Made by a program: the position numbers and the translations under genes
DNA from: Hypomyces perniciosus
Lineage: Eukaryota > Ascomycota > Sordariomycetes > Hypocreales > Hypocreaceae
Length of the DNA: 64,000 bases
Direction of reading: 5' to 3'
NCBI GenBank assembly: GCA_008477525.1
Contig: SPDT01000006.1
Location: 709,501 to 773,500 of the forward strand
The notes under the pieces: model-generated
Seen by the model: the letters and a program-made list of their open reading frames with translations, nothing else
The model's database searches: none
What the model was told of the DNA's origin: nothing
In this document: positions 10,966-22,680 of the stretch, piece after piece
Numbering within the stretch: the first letter of the stretch is position 1
Layout: each line of letters begins with the position of its first letter

Positions 10966-12865
10966 ATGATGAATATTTATAAAAATAAAGAAAAAACAGG
11001 TTGTTCACTGAGCAGGTCAGACTAGGGTGTCAAAATCTAGGGGTAATTTCTTGGGCATATTTATTTGACGAGGTTTTCAGTTCCATAGCAAACGCCACGA
11101 GTTATGCACAAACTGCCAAGTCTTTCAGATTGCGCTGAGTGAAACCAACACTGAGCAAGATGCCCAATGCCAAGGGACGCGCGTCCTTTTGGTTGTGCCG
11201 ATGATGTCAAAATTGAGGTGGAAATAAGCTTCTTCCATCAGACTTCGCAGGTGCTTCGCAGTATAGTGATTGATCATTCAGGGTCCGATGCCGAATGTTC
11301 CGGAGATGGATCGCCGGGTTTCCTTCTTATCCCCGAATTTACCTGAATCGGGTATATGTGATGACACTTTTTTGTTTTTGCCAAGAGGACAACACAGCCA
11401 TTGTCGTCGTCAGCAGGTTATTGGGGTGGTGGGTGTAAGACATTGCAAGCTCGTTGGCTGGGGAGAAGTAGTGACACTATGTACTACCGTAGGGAGCACT
11501 CACTTGGGAAACATATTCTGAATACGGAGTATTGGATAATGCTACTAATACTTCGTACTTTGTACTATTATTACTACTACTACTGCAAAAAAGGGCGCAA
11601 ATCCCAGTCCATATGGGATAGGGCGCATGCAAGCAGGGCTCCGTACTAGGACGAGTATGTATATATGCTTCGTATATACGGATACGGAGTAGGTACGGAG
11701 TACTTCGTACGGAGTTTTAATTACTTTGTGCTCCGTTTGATGTCCTAGCGACAATTGGGTTTGGCCAAGACGGACTCAGCCCCCTTGAGTGGTGGGGTTT
11801 TTGATGACGGATGGATCACGAATAAATAGTATGGCCTTTTTATAGACACTGGGTAGGAATGAGGTGAGGTTGGGATCGTTATGGTATGTACGTATGTATC
11901 CGGGGATACGGAGTAGTGCAGATTTGATATTAATAATGCTCTGAGAACAAACCGCTCGTGGATAACAATAGTACACACTACATTGGGAGTAGTAGTAATA
12001 GGTCGGTCCGTACCACAAAACGGGGTGTAGTGAAGGGGGGCTTTCTTCCAAACTCGACTTGTTTCGTGGCTCGTGCGACATGCATGCTATAATGACACGC
12101 TTTTTGGGTTTTTTGGGATGTTGCATGAATCGGATGGTTGGAAGTAGCTGTATTAGTTAGTGGATGAAAAGAAAAAAAAAAGAAATAAACATCATTTGTT
12201 TGTAATTGTTCAATAATTAATTAATGTACATAGCCTACTTCGTACATGCTTCGCCTAGGGTGGTACATGTCAGCCTCTATCGTGGACGAGTGGCTTGGAT
12301 ACGGAGCTCTGAACCAGTGAGATGGCGCTAATAACGATTTCATCCAAGCATCCCAATCCCTCCACCCCTCTTGGCCAAGAGCCAAGCCTCACTCTGAAAG
12401 GCTGATGGGGAAGAGGCCTCTTCTCACTTACTCGTGTGCGAGGTCGCTTTCTGGTGCTGAGCCTCGCTGAACAGAACAAAGCGGTTTGTGCACTGCTGGT
12501 CCCTGTCCAGTGGCCCTAGCTGCCCGGGTGGCGCAACAACAGCTTCGTCCCCTGCCCCGTAGTGCTCCGTATGCTCCTCCATCTCATTTTTGCATCGCTC
12601 TCCATCACTTTGGGTCGTCTGTTCCTCCATTATCGCCGGCTCCGAATACGTCGAATCCCTCTCTCGTCTTGGCGGTCTCGGCACTTTTAAGCGCCACACT
12701 GTTTCCTACTAGCACTTTCTTTGTGTGTGTTGTGTTGTTTGTTCCTTAAAAAGAACCCAGACCCGCTCCCCTTCACTCACCACTCTCTCCTACTCTGTCT
12801 GGATGGCTTGCCTACAGCGATAACGCTTCTTCTGCTTCATCCTGCGTCCTGTTGAGTCCGTAGCA
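10966..12865. other. Intergenic between acetyl-CoA synthetase and ADAM gene
   Basis: About 1.9 kb with no recognisable coding region. The middle is rich in GTAC-type words, with a dense cluster at 11639-11745, and has a short run of TAC trinucleotides near 11565. The right 400 bp are pyrimidine-rich and probably serve as promoter and leader of the ADAM gene. Confidence 0.55.
11639..11745. repeat. Dense GTAC-NNN-GTAC array
   Basis: GTAC units spaced 7 bp apart run from 11693 to 11710 with GGA and TTC spacers. Related CTCCGTAC, CTTCGTAT and TACGGAGTA words lie on both sides. It is the densest cluster in this gap. Confidence 0.7.
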
Positions 12866-15349
12866 ATGGTTACACTACGGTCCATAGTGGCCGCTTTTGC
12901 TGGCGCTACGCTGTTGGCTCATTCATCATTTGGTATATACAGCCCATTACCTACCCGTCCCTGTGTCTCCTTGTGTGTGTGTTGATCTCTGTTTGTTGTT
13001 TGTTTGCTGACATATAATGTGTTCGACTCTGCCTCAGCTCACTCATTAAAACGAAATCCCCTCAGCTATGTCTCCGTCCTCAACGATGTAAAGATCCATA
13101 CACCATCCCGTCGAGTACACTCCCACTCCAAATTCGATCTCACCTTTACCCTTCACAATGGCGACGAGAAAGTCCGGTTATCTCTCCACCCAAACCACGA
13201 CCTTTTCCATGACGGCCTTTCCGTGACATACCTCGACGAGCGAGGAAATGTCAAATCAGTAGAACAGGTGGAACGGACCGAGCACAAAGTATACAGAGGC
13301 GATGCATTTGTGGAGCGACCCGGTGAGGAAGGCTGGTCAAAGGCTGGATGGGCGAGGATAACGATGCATCGCGACGGCAAATACCCTGTATTCGATGGCG
13401 CTTTTCGCATAGATGGCAACAACCATCACATTCAAACGGCTTCGAAATACAACAATCTCAAGCATGAGGACGATCCTGCAATTCCAAACTGGAAGGAATT
13501 CGACGACGAGGTCATGGTCATGTGGCGCGATTCTGACGTTCAGGATTTCCTGGGTCGCGAGGAACTGAAGCGTGATGTGTCGGTACAGTCGTCGTGCGAC
13601 TCCGACTCTCTCACTTTCAACAGCCAGTCACTACAGGCTATGGATTCGAGATCTCTCTTTGGCCGCCAGTCCATCGATGGAGGAGGTGGAAACGGCGGCA
13701 ACCTGATTAGCAGTATTGGAAGTACTGATGGGTGTCCCACTACCAAGAAGGTTGCCCTGGTGGGCATAGCGACCGACTGCACATATTGGGATGGGTTTAA
13801 TTCCAGTGATGCTCTAAGGAGGAACGTCATCGGAATGGTCAACCAGGCCTCCCAAGTCTACGAAAGCGCTTTCAGAATCTCTCTTGGCATCAGGAACCTG
13901 ACGGTCCTTGACCGCGGATGTCCAGGCACACCATCATCCACGACCCCGTGGAATGTCGGCTGCAGTTCTAGCACCTCTATCAGCGATCGGCTTAACCTCT
14001 TCTCCGCCTGGCGCGGCAGATCTCAGGACACCAATGCATTCTGGACCCTGTTGACTCGCTGCCCTACAGACTCTGCAGTGGGTCTGGCCTGGCGGTCTCA
14101 AGTGTGTCGTCAAGGATCTGGCACTAGCAGCGACGGCAGTGGGAATAACGAGACCGTTGCCGCGGCGAATGTGGTTGTCAGCACTCCGACAGAGTGGCAA
14201 GTCTTTGCCCATGAAGCAGGTCATACTTTCGGAGCTGTTCACGACTGTACCAGCTCAGCTTGTCCCGTTAACCCCAACTCACAAGCATGCTGTCCTCTAA
14301 GCACTTCAAGTTGTGATGCTGGGGGTAGGTTCATTATGAACCCATCGACGGGATCTGGTATTACCAATTTCTCCCCTTGCAGCATTGGTAACATCTGCTC
14401 GAGTCTCAAGTCCGCAGCGATGTCGAGCTGCCTGACGGACAACAGGAATGTCGAGACCATCACAGGCAGCCAGTGTGGCAACGGTATCGTTGAATCCGGC
14501 GAGGACTGCGATTGCGGTGGCGCCCAGGGCTGCGCAAACAACCCGTGCTGCGATGCTAGCACATGCAAGTTCAGGAGCGGCGCCGTTTGTGATCCGTCAA
14601 ACGAAGACTGCTGCACTAACCAGTGCCAGTTTTCAGCGTCTTCGACAGTATGCCGTGCCAGCACTGGCGAGTGTGACGTTCAGGAGACATGCCCTGGCAA
14701 TGCGGCGAGGTGTCCAGACGACCAACACAAGAACGATGGTGACTCTTGTGGCGGCGGAAACGGACTGGCCTGCGCTGCGGGACAGTGTACTTCACGCGAT
14801 AGGCAGTGCCAGATCGCTGTCGGCACCTCGGCGAATAATAGCTCGACCACAGCATGCCCAGACATGAGCAACAGCTGCCAAGTATCGTGCACTTCGGACA
14901 GATTCTCGTTCGGAGCACGTCAGTGCCTCTTGTACGGTCAGAACTTCATCGACGGCACACCCTGCGGCGGTGGCGGGAAATGCTCCAACGGACAGTGCCA
15001 GGGCAGCTCTACAGCCTCGGAGATTGGGGAATGGTTCAGAACCCACCTGAACATCGTCATTCCCGTGGCGAGTGTTCTTGGTGTTTTGCTGCTGATTGCT
15101 GTCGTAAGTTGCCTCTACAGCTGCTGCAGGAGTGGGCGAGGTCGCCGTGTGCCAAAACCATCACCGGAGATGACGAGCTGGCCCTCATCGAGGGATCAGT
15201 TTGGAGGAGGCGACCCGAACCAGCAAGGTTACGGCATGCGTGCCATGGAGGGCTACTCGTATCCTCCCAATCGCGGCAACAATGGCTATGGGCCAGTACA
15301 GGACGAGTCTGGACCGTGGAACCAGGGCAGAAACATGAGATATGCATGA
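12866..15349 (+). CDS. ADAM-type membrane metalloprotease
   Basis: Type I membrane zinc protease of the ADAM (M12B) family, expected at the cell surface. Exons 12866-12932 and 13038-15349 give 792 residues. The first exon supplies a signal peptide, MVTLRSIVAAFAGATLLAHS, which the long second exon lacks; this decides the start. A propeptide region precedes the catalytic domain, whose zinc motif HEAGHTFGAVHD lies at about residues 412-423 with all three histidines and the following Asp. A Cys-rich disintegrin-like domain (QCGNGIVESGEDCDCGG onward) and a further Cys-rich segment follow. A transmembrane helix, VIPVASVLGVLLLIAVVSC, lies near 690-712, with a cytoplasmic tail rich in Gly, Tyr and Pro. 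The domain order matches fungal ADAM proteins such as ADM-B of Aspergillus. Substrates are unknown. Confidence 0.93.
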
Positions 15350-15721
15350 TTTCTCCCCCTCTTTTTTTTTCCTTGTTTGAGATGTCCTGTCTTTCACTCG
15401 CTTCTGGTTGGGTTGGTTTAGTCTTTGGGAAGATTGGCGTAATACATACACGGCGTTTGTTGAGGAACATTCGACCTTTTAACGATTGATGAAGAGAGAT
15501 TATTTTGAAAAGGTGGATTCTGGATATAGTACACATGATCACAGACATACATATCCGTGGATGGTCCATCCAGCCTGGTAAATAGATAATCCTCACGCAA
15601 GTATGGCATTCATGATAGGAGTGACATGATTTGTTCTCATCCAGCCTCAACAACAAAAAAACAGAAAATAAAGCAGCCATAAATAGTAGTCATATTACCC
15701 AGCTCAAAACAACCTCTCTTC
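15350..15721. other. Convergent intergenic region
   Basis: A 372-bp gap between the ADAM stop codon and the stop of the minus-strand gene. It probably contains both 3' UTRs. Nothing else is seen. Confidence 0.5.
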
Positions 15722-16425
15722 TCATCTTCCCACCCTATCGCCCGCCCTTCGCCCCTGTCCATCCTGATGAGATGACGAACCGCCACCCGAGGAAGCATTA
15801 CCCTTGGGCGTATGATGATGGCTGTTGCTGTTCTTCAGCTCCGATTGAGGATCGTCGAAGCCGCATAGCATAGCTGTGAAGCGATGGCGCTGACTGGCAA
15901 CACTCTGCATCATGTAAGTTTTCTTTCGTTTTCCTTTCTCCAATTTCATTCCAGGAGGTAGCTCAAGGCAAGGAAACGTACGTCACCGGTGCTTTGGGCG
16001 TACATCAGCAGTTGCTCCGGATTATCCAAGACAGAGAGCGCAAAGGCCCTTCTCTCACGGTCCTCATAGGGCTCCATATGCGATCTAGCAGACTCAGTCA
16101 ACCCTTGCGTATTTTCCTTGTTTTTTTTAACAACGACATTTCATGACTCTTGCAAAAAAAAAAAAAAAAAAAAAAAAAAGATGTCGACGCACCCGTGGCC
16201 CGGCCTGGGCATCCCCTCGTCATGATACTCCTCCGCATCCTCCTCGTTCATCTCGCTCTTCGAGTACGGATCCTTGCCGCGGGCCTGGCGGTCGCGCATC
16301 TCCGGCGTCAAGAGCTCGCGCTCGCGGTATCGCTCGCGGTACCGCTGCTGCTGCTGGAACAGCTTCTGTTGAGAGGCCTGCACTTCGCTTGGTGTTAACA
16401 CGGATGACATGTGCGGCGGTGGCAT
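15722..16425 (-). CDS. Conserved small fungal protein of unknown function
   Basis: Three exons (16425-16193, 16084-15982, 15904-15722) join in frame to 172 residues. I recognise no named domain. The N-terminal half is charged and Gln/Arg-rich, with MPPPHMSSVLTPSEV, then QRYRERYRERELLTPEM and the acidic EMNEEDAEEYHDEGMP; it is probably helical or coiled. The middle exon encodes EPYEDRERRAFALSVLDNPE, which looks well conserved. The C terminus is Ser/Gly/His-rich and disordered. The exon pattern and clean frame support a real gene. The first intron carries the 26-base A tract (T on the coding strand) close to its 5' splice site. Function cannot be assigned. Confidence 0.75.
16154..16179. repeat. 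26-base homopolymer A tract
   Basis: An uninterrupted run of A on the plus strand inside the first intron of the small minus-strand gene, starting 13 bp inside its donor. It is the longest homopolymer I saw in the window; its exact length is prone to sequencing error. Confidence 0.9.
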
Positions 16426-17413
16426 GTTTGGTGGATTTCGGTTTTGCGTGAGCTAGCTGTAAGCCGCAAACTTCCGAGGCTGCGACGGGGAGAGCGAATG
16501 CGGCAAGTGAAAGTAGTATTGAATTATATATGATGGGGTGTGTAGGTTCAAAGTTTAGGATGACGAGTGGCAGAGTCGTGAGGCTGATGCTCAAAGCACC
16601 GGTCAAACCCCGCCTCATAATGAGCGTGCTACGTAGTATTGAGCTTGTGCTACTTCGTACACGCTCATATACGGAGGACACTTTCAAATAATCTTGCTCG
16701 AGTAAATTCACACTCACAATATTTCACGGGAATACGACAATGACGTCCCACATGATTCGGTCTCAACTACTCAGTACAAAGTCAACCAAAACTCCATTCC
16801 CCCCTGTTTTGTGGCCGCAACATAGCTCTTGATTGTACAATGCTCAACAAAATGCTTCCGTAGGAAGCCCAATCACAAACACAAAAAAGAAAGTAAGATA
16901 CCCTCGCTCGAGTTTCCCCAACCAACCCCGTGCAACATCGCGAAATCCCATCCGTCAGCCTGAAAAATACAGCACTCGTACGCCATACATCCTTTTATCC
17001 CTACCGTTCATTCGAGTGTATCCGCGTAGTCAAAGAGAATTAGCATAGCCTGGCCAGGCCTCCCCCCTCTACCCAGGTATGTCATCGTTCATGGCCAAAA
17101 AAAGCTTGGCAGCAATGCTGGTATACAAAAGGGATTGGTGCGTGTGATAGTGTGCCCCAGAAATCGCTCCTCTGGCATTGACCAGAGATTATCGTCGTCG
17201 TCAACATCTGCTCATTTCCGATGCCGCAGCCACCCGATCTGAGCCCATTGTAATGGTTTTCCACTCCGAGGAAATTCCAGAGCCACCTGGGCCCATCGCT
17301 CCTCGGGGAGCACGTCGTCATTTGATTATTAGTTCATCTCCCTCCAACTGATGCAGTTCTATCTGCTGAAGCTTATCACAGCAAGCTGTTTCGTAGCTAG
17401 TTAGTGACTGTTA
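16426..17413. other. Intergenic region upstream of the small conserved gene
   Basis: About 1 kb without a recognisable gene. It holds the promoter of the minus-strand gene on its left and the uncertain 3' end of the LisH/WD40 gene on its right. A TACTTCGTAC word occurs near 16651. Confidence 0.5.
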
Positions 17414-19703
17414 TCAACGGCTATGCTTTTGGTCACCTACCCGGCTATTTGACCCATAGGCCAGCTTTTGGCCATTCATATCCCAGCATAGGCAGTGTTC
17501 ATCCTCTTCTTCAGAGTCTGAATTGCCCTTTGGACTTAACCAGCCTGGATGGGGCGGTCGGCTCCAGCTTGCCCTAGGTACGGAGTGACTCCCAACCTTC
17601 CAAATGAGAACCTGACTTGAGGTGGCTCCGGCAATGAACGCTCCGTCAGGGGTAAAAGCAAGGCGCACAATCGGAGAGTCCATTGTCAGGAAGCATTTCG
17701 CTTTGCTCTCGGGTTTCCTGGCGTTCCAAATCAGAATGGCGCAGTCGTCACCGCCTGTGGCGATCAATCGTTCCTCATCAGCAACAGATTGATTGGGTGG
17801 TAGTGGTTGCCAAGCCATCGTCGTAATTGCCCCTTGGTGAGCCGATATTGACCTCCGTTGGCCAAATTCGTCCCACAGCTATACATATCACATTAGCAGG
17901 ATGTACCTTGGGATATCTACAGCGGGATATCTTCTCACGTCGAGAGTGCCCTTGTCACTCGAAGTAGCCGCCAAGTTGGACCGCCAGTCAAAGAGAACTT
18001 GGGTAAAACTGTCATCTTCCTTCGTTTCGAACTTCCTTACTCGGTCTATTGATGTCTCGCTACAGCGGAGACACTCAAATAGCTCTCCTCCACAGATTAG
18101 GAATTCGGTATCGCTAGTCCAGGTTGCATCTAGTGATGTGGACGCAATGTCATGTCCAGGGAGACGATGTGTGAGCTGATTACCTGAATATGTTGAATAC
18201 ACCGTCACAAGCGCGCCGCCTTTCTCCGGTGACATGACGAGGACGGCCGAGTTGCTAGAGTTCCAACAGAGCTTGATCACAGGCGGTTCTGGCACCTCCA
18301 TACTTTGCAAAAGCTCGCCATCAACATTCCACACACTCACGACGGCCCGGGTCACCGAATCAGTTGCCACTGCAATATACGTGCCATCGGAACTCCAGGC
18401 CAGCGCGGTAACCGTCGTTGACTTTGGCGTGTCGGAGTCCAGCAAGGTACGGGCGCTGAGTGGCACGTGATCCTGGCCAGGCTCGGTTGCCGTGGCACGC
18501 GAAATGGTCCAAACACGGGCTAGCGCATCGGTTCCAGCAGCCGCCAAAATTGATGGGTCTCTAGGGTTCCACTCGCACTGCAGCAGTATGGGAGCGTTTT
18601 CAGCGCCAGCTGGGGAGGGAGATGGCGTTGTCTCAGTGGCGCAAGCCTCGTCCATGAGGCGGATGAACGTAGTGTCAGGTGAAAGCTCCTCGACCTTGTC
18701 GACCTGGGTGCCTTGCTCAGGTCCATCTGTTCGTAAAATGGGGGGAGGCACCTGCTCCCCTTCGAGCGGCGATGGATATGCATGATTGTCCTGGTGGTGG
18801 TGATTTTGGATGTCGTCGTTGCTGTGGTGGTGCTCCAGATCAACCTCCATGGGGGTAGTGGCTGTGGCGGCGTCGGATTTATTGTCGTAGCCATTACTGA
18901 GCCTTGGCCGTTTCGAAGGCGATCCATTCGGCAGCGAAGTCTGAACCCGTTTTCGCGACACCTCCGCGTCCTCTCCCTCTGCGTCGACATCCTCCTCCTC
19001 CTCCTCTTCTTCTTCCATTTTCGCCAGTGGCTGCGCATCCAGTGGCCCAAAGACGCCATTGCGAAGCTCGTCGGCCTGTGCCGCCATATCCTCAGGCATC
19101 TGCACCAACAGCCCGTTAGTTACGGCCTGCGATCGCGCCGGGTGATCATCGCCAGGCACGAAAAAGGGTCAATCAATCAAAAAAGGGCCGTTTGGGCTTA
19201 CCTGGCGCCGTGCATGCTCGCGCTCCAGGGCATAGTAGACAAGACCGCTGTTGACGACAGAAACTAGCGCATGGCCTTTGACATGGCGCGCAAAGTCGAA
19301 ATCGCGGTGAGGCTCCTTGACGTGCCATTCTTTTTGAAATTTGGCTGCGGTTTCCCTGTAGTCTGTGAAGCGTGGTTAGATCTTGGCTCTGCTCGGCTCT
19401 ACGAGATCTCCCTGGTTGGTGTTGCGCGGGTGCCACGTACTGCCCTCAAGCAAATACCTGTGAAATGGGTCAGTAAAACATGAGTGTCGATGACGTTCGA
19501 TGAACTGAATGAACTGGGGGAAATGTCGGCCGGCTCAAAAACCGCGCCGTCGCGGCAATCCGGTGATGATGAGCCGGGGGGCGGCTGCGTGAAGACGGGC
19601 GCAGAGAGACGAACCTCCAGATGAGAAAGTTGACTCGGTCGGAGTCGAGATATTCCTTGATGACCATGGTGCCGGGGCGCGCCGCAGGTGGCGGCAGTGT
19701 CAC
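17414..19703 (-). CDS. LisH/WD40 protein of the TBL1/Sif2 corepressor family
   Basis: Likely the Set3-type histone deacetylase complex scaffold (yeast Sif2, animal TBL1). Exons 19703 or 19667-19615, 19457-19441, 19362-19202, 19099-17939 and 17878-17414 join in frame. The N terminus is a LisH motif, SDRVNFLIWRYLLEG then NYRETAAKFQKEW, assembled across three exons, one only 17 nt long. An acidic run and a His/Asp-rich disordered linker follow, then WD40 repeats from about residue 190 (for example CEWNPRDPSILAAAGTDALA and WDEFGQRRSISAHQGA). The start may be at 19703 (MTLPPPAARP) or 19667 (MVIKEYLDSD); the latter sits directly before the LisH motif. The last exon either reads on to a TAG at 17414 or splices at a GTAGGT just before it, so the final residues are uncertain. 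Confidence 0.85.
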
Positions 19704-20572
19704 GGTTTGTCGACACAGGCGGGACTGCAGGCGAAGAGAAGCAAACGGGCTCGTCGTGAGGCTGCCAGAGTGAGATGGCAGTTGGTGATGGTGAGGGAGT
19801 GAGTGAGTGAAGATTCAAGAAAGAGATGAATCCACCATCGCTCTCGGTCGGCAAAAGGTACCTCTGCCGGTACATTGGCCTTATTCCCATGCTGTGTTGT
19901 GCTGGGAGGTACGGTGTACCTCGAGGTACCTCCGCCGGCGCCCAGACAAGAGAAGCGCCGAGGTACCTCACTGGTGGACTGCACTGCATCTGTAGCTGGC
20001 ACATCATTTAAAGCGTGGGCGCAAGGTACGATCAGTGCTACCTGGGGGCGCGCTATGGGGGGTTTCATCGTCCAATCCAGACAGTTGTTGAGATAAAAGG
20101 CAATAGTGCTACTCAAGGCTCACTCACACACACACGAGAATCACAACAGTTTTTTTCCAAGACATGGCATCTTCACAGGGAAACCCACCCAGCAGATGCT
20201 CGGAGAAGTCGCCGACACCAACCAGACCCTTGCGACCGTCCGCCAGATTAGGTACATGGAGGTACCGAGCGGACGTTGCAGTTCGTACCGTGCCTTGTTG
20301 GACGCGACAGTGGATTGGTTCTGGCGCTAGGTCAAAGGCTCAGTGCAGAGGAACGAGATGGCATGGCGGTAGGGCAACGGGAGTGTGACGGGGTCCCTTG
20401 GCTGGCGCAGCAAACTCACCGGTACCACGAGACTCCCCCATTTTGTGCGGAGCACCGAGGTACCACTTCGTACGGAGAGTACGGGGTTCTAGGTACGTAC
20501 CGTCTCAAGAAACAGCGGCCTGCGGGGACCATTTGTTGAAGGCAGTGTGAGGGTGGTCTTTGTCTCTGCCAT

Positions 20573-20590
20573 GTACAAAGTACAAAGTAC
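20573..20590. repeat. GTAC-AAA-GTAC-AAA-GTAC array
   Basis: Three GTAC units at a 7-bp period with AAA spacers. It is the TTT/AAA variant of the dispersed word family. Confidence 0.75.
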
Positions 20591-21738
20591 TAACCTCGAG
20601 TGCGTGCATCGGAACCGGTACGTACCTGCTCCATCTGAACTTTATTACCGGCATCGACATGCTGCGGCGTCGCCGCGTACTCATAGCAATACAGAAGCGA
20701 TGGAAAAGCAAATGCAAGTGGCGTCCGGCTCAGTGTCCGCGGCGCTTGAGTGTCAGTCAGTCAACGTGCCCACGCTTCGTGCTGGCCTGCCTCAGTGATC
20801 AATCTCGACTTGACTGTCTCTGGAGGCGAGACTCGACAGGGAGGCTGCGCCAAAGCGTCCCGCACTACTGACGACAGATCCGCCAAAAGATTGGAACCTA
20901 GGTATCGTCACGGGCCTCTCACAGGAAAAATAAAGTCTACAAGTCCGAAACTGGCTGTGGACTGGGTGAGAGTGCGAGGAGCCCGGAGGGAGGGTCAAGC
21001 GGCCCCAGTCTAGCCCAAGGCATCGTAGTCCCAAAAGCCTCACCAATCTGGTGGCAAACTGCAGCCGGGTCTTTTGTGCGTATTTGGCTCGCCTCTTCCG
21101 CCGTCAGTACGGAGAAATCCAGATTCGATTCCGATCCAAGCACACAACATGGCGTTGTTGTCTCGTCTCTGGGTAAAAAACCAGTCTCTTGTCGTTCTCC
21201 CTGCCAGATTCACTTTGGGGGGGGGGTCAGGATCCCGGTGGCTGTTTGTCTGACTGTCTGTCTGTCGCGACTCTCCTGGGATCGGGTCCCTATCGAAGAA
21301 AGGGAAAAAGAACCTAGGCCGCCCTCCCCCATGATCTCTCCCACACAAATGGGCTGCTTGCATTCTCTGAAATCTGAGACTGATGCAGATCGGCTACTAA
21401 ATGGGGGATGGCCTCGTACAGGTACTTGAACATCCCGGGCCCACAGGGGATATCCTTGGTCGCTCTCCCAGGTCCGGTTTAGAGACCACGGGATTCTGTC
21501 AATGCACCTTGGCTCGTGGAAGGCCAGAAAGAAGGACGCCAGCCCTCACCCACAGCAAATAGTCTTGCACACCAACAGGCCTGGTCCATTTTTATCCCCC
21601 GAGGCGCCTCCTCCCCAGCACACTGGGCTGACTGACTTACCCTAAGCACCCAAAGTGACCCGAAATTAAGATTCCGTCTCATACGCTGGCACTAATAATA
21701 ACGATGTCGGAAATCGTATTTTCACCTCGTGGAGTTGT

Positions 21739-21764
21739 GTACGAAGTACGAGTAGTACTCCGTA
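21739..21764. repeat. GTACGAAGTAC and GTACTCCGTA pair
   Basis: Two words of the dispersed GTAC family lie 5 bp apart, one with a GAA spacer and one with a TCC spacer, in opposite sense. Confidence 0.7.
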
Positions 21765-22307
21765 TTTCATACCGAGTCGCACAGTGGTCCTGAGATGGAT
21801 GTATGGGGAGGGTGAGAGGCGGAATACCTTTGGGAGACTTTCGGCATACCCTTCAGGTAATTCGCCCGACTTCCCCAAATTATCGTAGTAGCGACTCTCC
21901 GGGGAACAGACGTTTGGGAGGGTGAGGTGACTCTATCGCGGCCTACGTGGCACTGGTCACAGTCGATGAAAAAGGGGCGGGCGGCGGCTTTGTGTGTGTC
22001 TGAGTGTTGGCGGCGCCGGCGCCAAGCTGCTGTCCCCTTCATGCCGTTGCGAAATGCATCTGTGCAGGGGTGGTCGTGACGGCTGCAATGTGTGTGCCGG
22101 GGACAGGGGTGGGATGGGATGAATGCCATAGCCTCTTCCTCCGTATTGTTAGAGCCGAGTGCCAGAGATGTGGATGGATGACGGAGCCAAGAAGCACTGA
22201 CTCAAACCGAGCGGCTAATCCATACCTTTCTCTCCTCGAAAAGGCCCAAAATAGACAAAGGGAGCCTCCGTGCCTGTCTCGTCAATGCCGTGCTGTTAAA
22301 ATCCATG

Positions 22308-22337
22308 ATACGTACTTCGTACTTCGTACTCCGTACC
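22308..22337. repeat. GTAC array with TTC, TTC, TCC spacers
   Basis: Four consecutive GTAC units at 7-bp spacing, with the spacers TTC, TTC and TCC. This array shows the unit structure of the family most clearly. Confidence 0.8.
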
Positions 22338-22525
22338 GAAAGAATCATGATGATGATTACCTAGTATGTACTCCGTATTATGAATAATACTAGGTAATAG
22401 CGCCGGGTGTCTCTGAGATGACGCTTTTCACACTCACCCCACACACCATCGCACTAATATGGTTACGTGCAGACGATACGTATTGACAAGGGAACGTGGA
22501 TCTTGAGGCACAAACAAACGGTGGA

Positions 22526-22680
22526 GAACTCCGTACATACGAGTACATACATCTATACATACCTAGTACGTACTCGTACATGCTACGGAGTACGGAGCAC
22601 TGCTAGTACGGAGTACATGTGCAATGTGCATTGCTGCATTGAGCGCATCGACATGCATTGACTAACCATGTACGAAGTAA
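22526..22680. repeat. Cluster of GTAC-family words
   Basis: CTCCGTAC, TACGGAGTAC (at least twice), many GTACATAC or GTACGTAC words and a terminal GTACGAAGTA occur within about 150 bp. It is too degenerate to define a single repeat unit. Confidence 0.6.
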
